Both the position numbers and the translations under genes were made by a program. From the NCBI RefSeq assembly GCF_043195105.1, contig NZ_JBAFWO010000005.1: 64,000 nucleotides of DNA. One strand, written 5' to 3'. This document shows, piece after piece, positions 53,744 to 63,295 of this stretch (its first letter is position 1; each line of letters starts with the position of its first letter). Source of the stretch: NCEH01 sp002257205. Lineage in GTDB: Bacteria > Pseudomonadota > Alphaproteobacteria > Rhizobiales > Xanthobacteraceae. The notes under the pieces were generated by a model. The model ran no database searches. It was not told where the DNA came from and was given only the letters and a program-made list of their open reading frames with translations.

Positions 53744-53848
53744 GACGTCCCCCTTCGAAAAACCGCGGGCGCGGCCGCAGGCTTAATGGGCCGGCCGAGT
53801 TGCATTCGCCCGGTCCCTGACAAGCGCCAGCCTCCGGGCCGGCGTACA

Positions 53849-54351
53849 GCGCCGACCCGGATACATCGCCGGATCAGGAGGTCTTGGTGGTCGACATGTC
53901 GTACGACACGGTGACCGGGGTGCCGGCCTTGTTGGTGTCGTCATAGGGGGTGAACTTGAACTCGAGCTTGGTGAAGCTGATCGAGATCGACTCGGTCGGG
54001 CGGTCGCCGCCGGAGGACACCGAATAAGACGAGATCAGCGCATTGGTCAGCGTGTAGGTGCAATAGGTCACGCCGGGGCTACCGGTGGTGGTCAGGTCGA
54101 TCTTGACCGTCTTGCCGGTGTTGCCGGTGCAGGATTCCGTGAACAGCTTGGGCGAGGAGGAATCGAACATCTTGACGATCGACACTTCGCTCACGGACGG
54201 CTCGGAGGCTTCACGATTGTTGGTGGAGCCCGAAACGGTGGCGATGCCGCGGCCGACGCCCCAGGAGAGCGACAGCACGTCGATCCACTTGGTGTGGTCC
54301 TGCTGCGTGGCTTCACCCGGAATGCCGTCGTAATTCACATAGATGGCCATG
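53849..54351. repeat. Direct repeat, hcp copy 2
   Basis: This is the partner of the unit at 51077-51579. The identity stops just upstream of the start codon, so the two copies have different leader sequences (GGTGGGGTTTCC against TGCTGCCCTCC on the coding complement). Confidence 0.9.
53874..54350 (-). CDS. hcp: T6SS tube protein Hcp (copy 2)
   Basis: This 158-aa Hcp is 156/158 identical to copy 1 (DVLSLSWGVG and LFTESCTGN at the two differing sites). About seven nucleotide differences are seen, of which about four are silent. It precedes the unknown 696-aa gene by 130 bases in the transcription direction. A GC-rich hairpin (CCGGG/CCCGG with GGCG/CGCC inside) lies after its stop. Confidence 0.96.
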   Translation of the reverse strand: MAIYVNYDGIPGEATQQDHTKWIDVLSLSWGVGRGIATVSGSTNNREASEPSVSEVSIVKMFDSSSPKLFTESCTGNTGKTVKIDLTTTGSPGVTYCTYTLTNALISSYSVSSGGDRPTESISISFTKLEFKFTPYDDTNKAGTPVTVSYDMSTTKTS

Positions 54352-54470
54352 GTGGGGTTTCCCTGTTTTCACCCATGATCGGCGCGGCTGCGGAGATCAT
54401 CGAGGCTTGGCTGTAGCACCCTATATTGACAGTCGTACAACTGATTTATCCGTACTCCTGAAATTCAAAG
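54351..54470. promoter_or_regulatory. Upstream region of hcp copy 2
   Basis: This 120-base spacer between the methyltransferase gene and hcp is moderately AT-rich at 54415-54470. It is the likely site of a dedicated hcp promoter, since Hcp is needed in large amounts. No consensus is assigned. Confidence 0.4.
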
Positions 54471-55580
54471 TCAGTCCAGCGAGGCGGTGAGCAAATGGAC
54501 CGCGTAATGCATCGCAGCACGATCATGCAGGCGCACATGCCAGTCTAGGTCGCGTGCGGGACCGCTCTGAACCAACGCGCCGACCCCCGCCTGACGGGCC
54601 TGTGCGGCGACCTCCGCCAGCAGCGTCTCCAGCGCCGCCGGCCCGTCCACCCACGCGTCCGGCGGGGTGACCTGGCTGCTCCAGTCGAACGGGGTCGCGA
54701 TCGCCGCGCCGCCGCCGGGCCTGAGCACCCGCGCCATCTCCGCGATCAGGCGCGGCGGAGCACTCACGCAGTCGATCACGTTCAGCGCCATGGCGAGATC
54801 GAAGGTTTGCCCGCGGAACGGCAGGGCCAGCGCATCGGCGATCCAGAAATCCACCCGCTCGCCGCCGGGGAAAGACACCGCATGGCGCCGGCGCTCGAAA
54901 TGCATGCCCAGGCGGCGGTGCGGATAGGACAGGACCGCCCGATCCAGGATGCCGCGGCCGATCGCCAGCAGCGGCCAGTTCAGGTCGAGGCCGAGAACGA
55001 GGCCGGGGGACGCGGCGGCAAGGTCGAACGCGGTGCGGCCCACGGCGCAGCCGATGTCGAGGACGGGACCCGTGGTCGCCGGCAGCTGCGCCAGCGCGGC
55101 GGCGAGCGTGCGCCGCACCGCGCCGGGCTGAGGGGGCGTGGGCGTGGGCGGAGCGCAATTCCCCGGCACGGCGTTTCCCGGAGGGGGGCCGAACGCGGCG
55201 GGTGTGCCGCCGTCCTCTTCCAGGTCGCCGTAATGGTCGTAGGCGTAGCTCGCCTGCTGGGTCCGGATCACGTTGAACGCGGCGTCCGGCCCGAGGGCGG
55301 CCGCCACCACCGCTTCCACCGGGTCGGGCAGTTCGTGGCGCTGGAGCAGCAGGTGGCCGTTGGCGGCGAGCCAGCCGGCGAGATCCGGGACCAGGATCGG
55401 CGCGCCATCGATGATGGGATAGGCGATACCGCAATCCACCACGGCGCAACGCAGCAGGCCGGAGCTCACGCCGGCGGCATCCTCCAGCGCGCCCGGCGCA
55501 AGCTGGAGCGGGGATTCGATGCCGCGTCGCAGGCAGGCCGGGCAGACCGGCTGGAGCGCCTCGAAATGAGCATGGCGCAT
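54471..55580 (-). CDS. SAM-dependent methyltransferase with Zn-ribbon-like N-terminus, T6SS-linked
   Basis: The 369-aa product starts with a Trm112-like region: CPACLRRG at residues 13-20, then CAVVDCGIAYPIIDGAPIL, so two Cys pairs could bind zinc. A Pro-rich linker (about 130-150) precedes a class I methyltransferase domain with GPVLDIGCAVGRTAFDLAAA, VLGLDLNW, ADALALPFRGQTFDLAMALN and VLRPGGGAAIATPFDW. It sits between the PAAR and hcp genes, 4 bases after PAAR, so it is clearly part of the T6SS unit. The target may be a cargo or tube protein or a small molecule; this cannot be told from sequence. Confidence 0.8.
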   Translation of the reverse strand: MRHAHFEALQPVCPACLRRGIESPLQLAPGALEDAAGVSSGLLRCAVVDCGIAYPIIDGAPILVPDLAGWLAANGHLLLQRHELPDPVEAVVAAALGPDAAFNVIRTQQASYAYDHYGDLEEDGGTPAAFGPPPGNAVPGNCAPPTPTPPQPGAVRRTLAAALAQLPATTGPVLDIGCAVGRTAFDLAAASPGLVLGLDLNWPLLAIGRGILDRAVLSYPHRRLGMHFERRRHAVSFPGGERVDFWIADALALPFRGQTFDLAMALNVIDCVSAPPRLIAEMARVLRPGGGAAIATPFDWSSQVTPPDAWVDGPAALETLLAEVAAQARQAGVGALVQSGPARDLDWHVRLHDRAAMHYAVHLLTASLD

Positions 55581-55584
55581 GGGG

Positions 55585-55968
55585 TCAGCCGCCGATCATC
55601 ACGGTGGGGCAGCCGGGCGGCAGGATCGTGCCGCTCGGGCTCGGGATCGGCGCGACGCAGCTGGAATGCAGCGAGGAATCGCCCACTCGCGCGGCCGGCA
55701 GGCTGCCGATCAGCACCGTGGCGGACCCCTTCATGATCATGCCAGGCCCGCCGGGCACGCAGCCGATGAGCATGCAGGGCATGGTGGTATCGGTGAGGCG
55801 GGCGGCGGGCATGTTGCCGATCAGCACCGTGGGGCAGCCCTTCATGATTGCCAGCGGCGTGGCGGGATGCGGGACGGGCGTCGGCACCAGCGCCGGCGGA
55901 TGGATCGGCGCATGGCAATGCGGCGCGGTTTGCAGCACCTGATCGCCCATGCGGGCAGCGGGGGGCAT
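55585..55968 (-). CDS. PAAR domain spike-tip protein
   Basis: The 127-aa product has the PAAR pattern: PPAARMGDQVLQTAPHCHAP, CPTVLIGNMPAARLTDTTMP, SATVLIGSLPAARVGDSSLH, and a final CPTVMIGG. The conserved His and Cys residues needed to bind zinc at the cone tip are present. It sharpens the VgrG trimer. It is a stand-alone PAAR with no effector extension. It lies between clpV and the methyltransferase gene. Confidence 0.94.
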   Translation of the reverse strand: MPPAARMGDQVLQTAPHCHAPIHPPALVPTPVPHPATPLAIMKGCPTVLIGNMPAARLTDTTMPCMLIGCVPGGPGMIMKGSATVLIGSLPAARVGDSSLHSSCVAPIPSPSGTILPPGCPTVMIGG

Positions 55969-56025
55969 CAGACATGCCTCCGCACGGCCGGCGCGGACGC
56001 CGGCCGGGAGAACAACCGACCGCGC

Positions 56026-58659
<2,634 letters not shown>

Positions 58660-59143
58660 TGTCGTCCCCACGCCGCTGATCCGGCCCGCGCGCCCGCGCA
58701 GGTCGCTCGCCGAGGGGTGCAATCCCCCGCGCGGCGCGAACCTATTCACGAATGACTAGAACAATATGTCGGTTTGCGACCGCCAGCGAGCGCACCGGAC
58801 GGCAAAGCCTCGGCTCCGAGGAAGCTGTGGCGCGGCAGCAAAGATGTCCCGGCGACGGGACATAAGGGTTTTCCCGTATGTCCGCACGCTTACGACCGGC
58901 AGAGGGCCCCGCGTCGACCCCCGTGGGCAGCCGAAAGCGAGGGAAATCTGCGACAATATAGCACATGTTACGTTTTGAGCCGGCTGAAAATTGCTGCACC
59001 GCAGAAAAACGCCCCGCGCGAAAGTCCCTCCTGTAACGGCAGGGCCGTGAAAACGCTTCTGTCATTTTTCGATGCTACATCTTAGCTTTCCCGCCTCGCG
59101 GCTGCTCTTGGGCCGCGCGGGAACGGCAGCGGCGGACCCCAGA
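58660..59143. promoter_or_regulatory. Divergent promoter region of the T6SS
   Basis: These 484 bases separate clpV from the divergent coiled-coil/ATPase pair and should contain the main T6SS promoter. A perfect 8-bp inverted repeat occurs at 58844-58863. The right half (58960-59100) is less GC-rich. I found no convincing sigma-54 -24/-12 site. Confidence 0.5.
58844..58863. promoter_or_regulatory. Inverted repeat, possible operator
   Basis: ATGTCCCG (58844-58851) and CGGGACAT (58856-58863) are perfect inverted arms around GCGA. A related half-site (CCCGTATGTCC) follows within 20 bases. It is a possible regulator binding site for the clpV or ATPase promoter. Confidence 0.45.
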
Positions 59144-59554
59144 ATGGCGGAGCAGCACAGCGAAACCCAGGCACTCGATCAGCTGCGCACGCTGTGCGAA
59201 GCCATATCCGGCGGGCGCTACGAGGATGTGGACGTGCTGCTCGCCATGACCGGCGATTTGGCGCTGCCCGACACGGTGCGGCGCCTCGCCGAGGCGTTCG
59301 GCATGATGATCGTGCGCGTGGAAGCGCGCGAGCTGCATCTGGAAGAGACCCTCGCCGCGCTGAAGGAGGCGCAGGCGCTGCTGGAGAAGGACAACCGCAA
59401 CCTCGCCGCCAGCAACGAAGCCCTCTCCGCCGAGGTGCACCGCCTGCGCATCGACATCTCCCAGCGCGACCGCGCGGTGGCCGAGATCGTCGATACCGAT
59501 CAGTTCCGCGCCGTCCAGGCCATGGCCAAGCGGCTGCGAGATCGCCCCCTCTAG
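59144..59554 (+). CDS. Coiled-coil protein paired with MinD-like ATPase
   Basis: The 136-aa product is mostly helical. The N-terminal part has a short segment (LRTLCEAISGGRYEDVDVLL) and a linker-like helix (LPDTVRRLAEAFGMMIVRVE). A long coiled coil (about 70-120, TLAALKEAQALLEKDNRNLA) follows. Similar stretches sit between sensor and output domains in signalling proteins, but no such domains are attached here. It precedes the ATPase gene by 14 bases, so the two probably form a functional pair. The in-frame start at 59072 would add residues without similarity. Confidence 0.65.
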   Translation: MAEQHSETQALDQLRTLCEAISGGRYEDVDVLLAMTGDLALPDTVRRLAEAFGMMIVRVEARELHLEETLAALKEAQALLEKDNRNLAASNEALSAEVHRLRIDISQRDRAVAEIVDTDQFRAVQAMAKRLRDRPL

Positions 59555-59568
59555 AGAACAGTGCCCCC

Positions 59569-60384
59569 ATGACCCAGATCCTCGCGCTGCACTCCTATCG
59601 GGGCGGCACCGGAAAAACCAATGTGGCCGGCAACCTCGCCGCCGAGCTGGTGCGCGCCGGCCGCCGCGTGGCGCTGGTGGATGCGGACATCCAATCCCCC
59701 GGCATCCACGTCCTGTTCGAGGTGGACGTGGACGAGGTCAGCACCCTCAATGATTTCCTCTGGGGCCGCTGCGCGATCGACAAGGTGGCGGTGGACGTGA
59801 CCCATATGGTGGCGCGCGCCGTGCCGCCGGAGGAAGTGCCCCGTCTCGGCCATCTCAGCCTGCTGCCCGCGAGCCTGAAGGCGGTGGATATCGCCCGCGT
59901 GGTGAAGGAAGGCTATGAGGTGGAGCTGTTGAACGAGGGGCTGATCGCGCTCTGCCGCTCGCTCGCCCTCGACTATCTGATCCTCGACACCCATCCCGGC
60001 CTCAATAACGAGACCCTGCTGTCGATCGCCATTTCCGATATCGCGCTGATTCTGCTGCGGCCGGACCACCAGGACTACCAGGGCACGGCGGTGACGATGC
60101 AGCTGGCCCGCCGGCTGGAGGTGCCGCGCATCGTCATGGCAGTCAACAAGGTGCATCCCGATTTCGACACCGCCGTGCTCTCCGAGCGGATCTCGGAGAC
60201 CTATGGTGCGGAAGTCGGCGCCATGATCCTGATGAGCGACGAACTGGTGCGCACCGGCTCTTCCGGGCTGGTCTCGCTGCTCTATCCGCAGATCGACTTC
60301 TCGCGCGGGGTGCGCCAGCTGGCGATGGCGCTGGAGCGGGACGCCTCAATCCTCCCCGCGCCGGCCGATGAGGCTGGGCAATAG
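59569..60384 (+). CDS. MinD/ParA-like ATPase
   Basis: The 271-aa product belongs to the SIMIBI ParA/MinD group. The deviant Walker A reads YRGGTGKTNVAGNLA (about residues 9-23), with Arg where ParA and MinD normally have the signature Lys. The switch region LVDADIQSPGIHVLF and the Walker B strand YLILDTHPGLNNETLL are present, with IVMAVNKVHP as the base-recognition segment. Such variants (xRGGTGK) form a subgroup away from plasmid ParA. It lies divergent from clpV within the T6SS locus and its 3' end overlaps the kinase gene's 3' end by 39 bases. A role in placing or timing T6SS is inferred; it is not part of the chromosomal parAB locus. Confidence 0.82.
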   Translation: MTQILALHSYRGGTGKTNVAGNLAAELVRAGRRVALVDADIQSPGIHVLFEVDVDEVSTLNDFLWGRCAIDKVAVDVTHMVARAVPPEEVPRLGHLSLLPASLKAVDIARVVKEGYEVELLNEGLIALCRSLALDYLILDTHPGLNNETLLSIAISDIALILLRPDHQDYQGTAVTMQLARRLEVPRIVMAVNKVHPDFDTAVLSERISETYGAEVGAMILMSDELVRTGSSGLVSLLYPQIDFSRGVRQLAMALERDASILPAPADEAGQ

Positions 60385-62355
60385 CGCGGCCGCGAGAGCT
60401 CGGGCATCGGCGGGGCGGTCCGCCCGGTTGAACGACAGCGCATGCTCCAACGCCCGCCGGGCCATGTCCGGCATGCCGGGAATTGGCGCGGGCACCAGCC
60501 CGAGCTGGGCCGCCTCCCCCGCCGGGCGGCGCCCATAGGGATGCTCGCCCGAATAGACCAGATAGATGAGACAGCCGAGCGAGAACACGTCGTCACGCGG
60601 ATCGCGCGGCGCGCCCGCGATCATCTCCGGGCTGGAGAAGGCGGGCGTATAGGCGGCCAGCCCCTCGGGATTGAACCCGCCGCCCCGCAGCGCCACGGCG
60701 ACGCCGAAATCCAGCACCTTGGCCATGCCTTCGCGGGTGATGAACACATTACCCGGCTTGAGATCCCCATGCACGATGCCGAGCGCATGGGCATGGGACA
60801 TCGCCGCCAGCACCCCGGAGACCACGTGGCCGGCGAGATCCACGTCCAGCGGCTCCCCCGGCGTGCGGCGTAGCGCGAGGTCGAGCGTCTCGCCCTGGAG
60901 CAGCTCCATCACGAAGAAGGCATGCGGCCCGTCGCGGTCGAAATCGAAGATCGGACAGATGTTGGGGTGGGAGAGCAATTGCACCTTGCGCGCCTCCGCC
61001 TCCAGCGCCGCCAGCGCGTCGGGATGCAGGCGGAACTGGGCGGACAGCACCTTGAGCGCCACATAGGGATCGGGGTCGCCCGCCTCCAGGCGGCGGCGAT
61101 CGACCGCGCGGAACACTTCGCCCATGCCGCCGTGGCCCAGCTCGTCGTCGAGCACGAAGCGATCCTTCAGCATGAAGCCGATGGCGAGCTTGGGCGCGGC
61201 GGTGGGCAGGCGCTTGGGCTCCAGCCGCTCGCCGTCATGGACCAGATCCGCCTGCCGACGCACCCGCATGCTGCGGAAGCCGGAGAGCCAGCCGTCCAGA
61301 TGGCGTTCGTTGAGCCCGGGGCCGTGCGCCTCGGCGCCCTTGTGGCGCAGGCCACGCAGGCCGGACAGCAGGGCCGAAGTAATGCTCTCCTCGATCCGGG
61401 CGCGCGGCGTCGCGGAACCGGCGTCGGCCGCATCCGGGGCGGCGGCGAGCGGGGTGCGACCGCGGGGCCGCGTGGGCAATGTGGGAAGCGGAAGCGGCGC
61501 GGGAACCCGCGGCGCGACCTCGCGGGGCGTTCCATCGCGCGGGGTGCCATCGCGGGGCACAGGCGCACGTGGTCCGCCGGGCGTGGGAAGCGCACCACCG
61601 CTCGGCCCCGCCAGCGCACCCGCCGCGCTCGGTGGCAGCAGAGGCCTTCGGGCGACGCCCGTCTCCGGCGCCTGGAGGGGCGCGGGCTGGAGGGGCGCGG
61701 GGGCAAAGCCCGTCCGGTCGCGGGCGAAGCGGTCGGGCGCCCCGGCCGGGGGCGGCGCCACCTCCGGCGGCTCGAAGGCGCGGACCGCGTCCGGCGCGAG
61801 GCCGCGACGGTCCAGCAGCGGCCGCTCGTCGAGACCACCCCGCGCGTCCGACAGCGGCAGCGGGCGCACGGACCGGCGCGGATCGACCACCGGGCGAAGC
61901 GTGCGCTCCTCCTGGGGCTGCGGCAACGGCGTGCGCCGGGAGGATGCAGCGTCGAAGCTGGCCGGCGGCGCCGGCTCGAAGTCCGCGGGATCGGGCGGAA
62001 GCAGCGGCTCTCGCCGTCCCATCGGGACGCCGGCTTGCGCGGACGGCAAGGCGCGGCGCGGATCGGTCCGACGGAGATCGGTGCCACGCGGATCGGCCCC
62101 ACGCGGAGCGGAGCGGAGCGGATCGGGGGAAAGCGAACGGCGGCGTTCCGGCATCGCGCCGGCGCGCACGCGATCGAGCAGCAGCGCCGCGAGGCGCTCC
62201 GGCAGGCGGCCGGCGGTGACGAAATGCGTGAGGACGGCGGCGATCTCCTCCGGCGCGACGCCGCAGCCCACCAGCCGCTCGCCCAGGTGCTGGACGCCGA
62301 TCTCGCCAGTCAGGAAAAGCTCGATGGCCTCGACTGCGGAGGAATATCCGGCCAT
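60346..62355 (-). CDS. ppkA: PpkA-like serine/threonine protein kinase (soluble), T6SS regulator
   Basis: The 669-aa product has a short helical N-terminus (about 1-70), a very long Pro/Arg-rich disordered middle (about 75-330), and a Hanks-type kinase domain at about 400-650. Kinase hallmarks are GHGGMGEVF, the ATP-binding Lys in VALKVL, the catalytic loop HGDLKPGNV and DFG in VLDFGVA. HGD replaces the common HRD. PpkA kinases phosphorylate FHA partners (gene at 47161) to activate T6SS. Unlike classic PpkA, I see no membrane helix or periplasmic domain, so the input signal must be cytosolic. The ATG at 62355 follows a modest AAGGG site. No PppA phosphatase gene is seen. Confidence 0.85.
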   Translation of the reverse strand: MAGYSSAVEAIELFLTGEIGVQHLGERLVGCGVAPEEIAAVLTHFVTAGRLPERLAALLLDRVRAGAMPERRRSLSPDPLRSAPRGADPRGTDLRRTDPRRALPSAQAGVPMGRREPLLPPDPADFEPAPPASFDAASSRRTPLPQPQEERTLRPVVDPRRSVRPLPLSDARGGLDERPLLDRRGLAPDAVRAFEPPEVAPPPAGAPDRFARDRTGFAPAPLQPAPLQAPETGVARRPLLPPSAAGALAGPSGGALPTPGGPRAPVPRDGTPRDGTPREVAPRVPAPLPLPTLPTRPRGRTPLAAAPDAADAGSATPRARIEESITSALLSGLRGLRHKGAEAHGPGLNERHLDGWLSGFRSMRVRRQADLVHDGERLEPKRLPTAAPKLAIGFMLKDRFVLDDELGHGGMGEVFRAVDRRRLEAGDPDPYVALKVLSAQFRLHPDALAALEAEARKVQLLSHPNICPIFDFDRDGPHAFFVMELLQGETLDLALRRTPGEPLDVDLAGHVVSGVLAAMSHAHALGIVHGDLKPGNVFITREGMAKVLDFGVAVALRGGGFNPEGLAAYTPAFSSPEMIAGAPRDPRDDVFSLGCLIYLVYSGEHPYGRRPAGEAAQLGLVPAPIPGMPDMARRALEHALSFNRADRPADARALAAALLPSLIGRRGED

Positions 62356-62570
62356 GTCCCGACCCTTGTGCTGACCCGTGACACGCCCTGTTTCCGCCGG
62401 GTCCTGATTGCTTCCGCGCCAGCGCCCCGCGCCAGTGTTAGTGCCAGTGCCGCAGCGCCCATATGCGCGCCTGATCTCACGGCACTTTAGCACCGGCGCC
62501 GGCGAACGGCAGCGATTTCCCTGTCGCCCTCGGATCGCATCGCATCGACGCGGTGGCGCAGTGCAAAACC
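62356..62570. other. Spacer between tssJ and ppkA
   Basis: This 215-base gap includes short repeated motifs (CAGTG, GCATCG) but no terminator hairpin. It may hold a ppkA promoter. Confidence 0.35.
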
Positions 62571-63095
62571 CTAGAACCAGTTGTGATAATAAACCTTCAC
62601 CAGCGGGATCGAGACCGCCAAGGCGGTGATGTTCACCGTCGCCGCATTCAGTGCGTTTTCCTGGATGGGCGCGATGGCCCGCCAATCGGCGAAGTCGATA
62701 TTGCGGAAGCCCACGACCACGCCGAGAAACGCGGTGTCCAGCGGCACGTCGTCCTTGTAGCCCTCCACCTTGCCGGGAGCCATGAGGAATTCCCGCTTGC
62801 CCAGCATGTCCTGGCCGAGCGTGGCGGCATCGGCATTGAACAAAGACGAGAAGTCCGCCTGCTGAAAGGCATTGTCGGTCTTCAGCGTATAGAGGCGGAT
62901 GATCACCGGCGTGGCGGTGCCGTCGGGCGCCGGGTTGATCGACAGGTCGGCCGTGATCTTGGCGCTGACCTGGGTGGATTTCGGCGGCTTCAGCGCGCTG
63001 CATCCGGCAAGCGTGAACAGGCTGCCGAGCACGAGCGCCCGGCGCCCGCTCTGGAATGAGGCCTGCTGTGCGCGGGCGGCGAAATCGCGACCCAT
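62571..63095 (-). CDS. tssJ: T6SS outer-membrane lipoprotein TssJ
   Basis: The 174-aa product has a lipoprotein signal with lipobox LAGCSAL (about residues 29-35), preceded by RRALVLGSLFT. The mature domain matches TssJ: VIIRLYTLKTDNAFQQADF and NIDFADWRAIAPI are the family segments. TssJ sits in the outer membrane and holds TssM. The ATG at 63095 follows GAGGATC at good spacing; another in-frame ATG at 63110 is possible. It lies apart from tssL and tssM, next to ppkA, and is the last T6SS gene on this side. Confidence 0.93.
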   Translation of the reverse strand: MGRDFAARAQQASFQSGRRALVLGSLFTLAGCSALKPPKSTQVSAKITADLSINPAPDGTATPVIIRLYTLKTDNAFQQADFSSLFNADAATLGQDMLGKREFLMAPGKVEGYKDDVPLDTAFLGVVVGFRNIDFADWRAIAPIQENALNAATVNITALAVSIPLVKVYYHNWF

Positions 63096-63295
63096 CTGAT
63101 CCTCACCCATCTGATCTCGTTGCTGAATAGGGGTTGGCCCGATCCGGTGCGGGCCGATGCGTTCGCCCCCGGACTGCGGATGCGGCGCGGAAGCGCCGGG
63201 CGCCGCAGCCGGGCCGGATTTATCCCGGCAATGGGGGGTTAAATCACGATTTTCGTTACAGAATGACGACGGCGCGCCATCCGCTCGCGGGGCGC
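63096..63295. promoter_or_regulatory. Upstream region of tssJ
   Basis: This 200-base gap contains an AT-rich patch (63238-63265) suited to a promoter for tssJ and ends at the stop of the next gene. No operator was assigned. Confidence 0.35.

Noticed and set aside
51077..54351. hcp duplication as an assembly artefact
   Set aside because: The two copies differ at about seven positions, have different upstream leaders and flank a unique gene.
58660..59143. Sigma-54 promoter for the T6SS
   Set aside because: T6SS operons often use sigma-54, but no GG-N10-GC element with proper flanks could be identified by eye.
59569..60384. MinD-like ATPase as the chromosomal ParA
   Set aside because: It lacks the normal KGG signature Lys, has no ParB gene beside it, and lies about 50 kb from the parS sites among T6SS genes.
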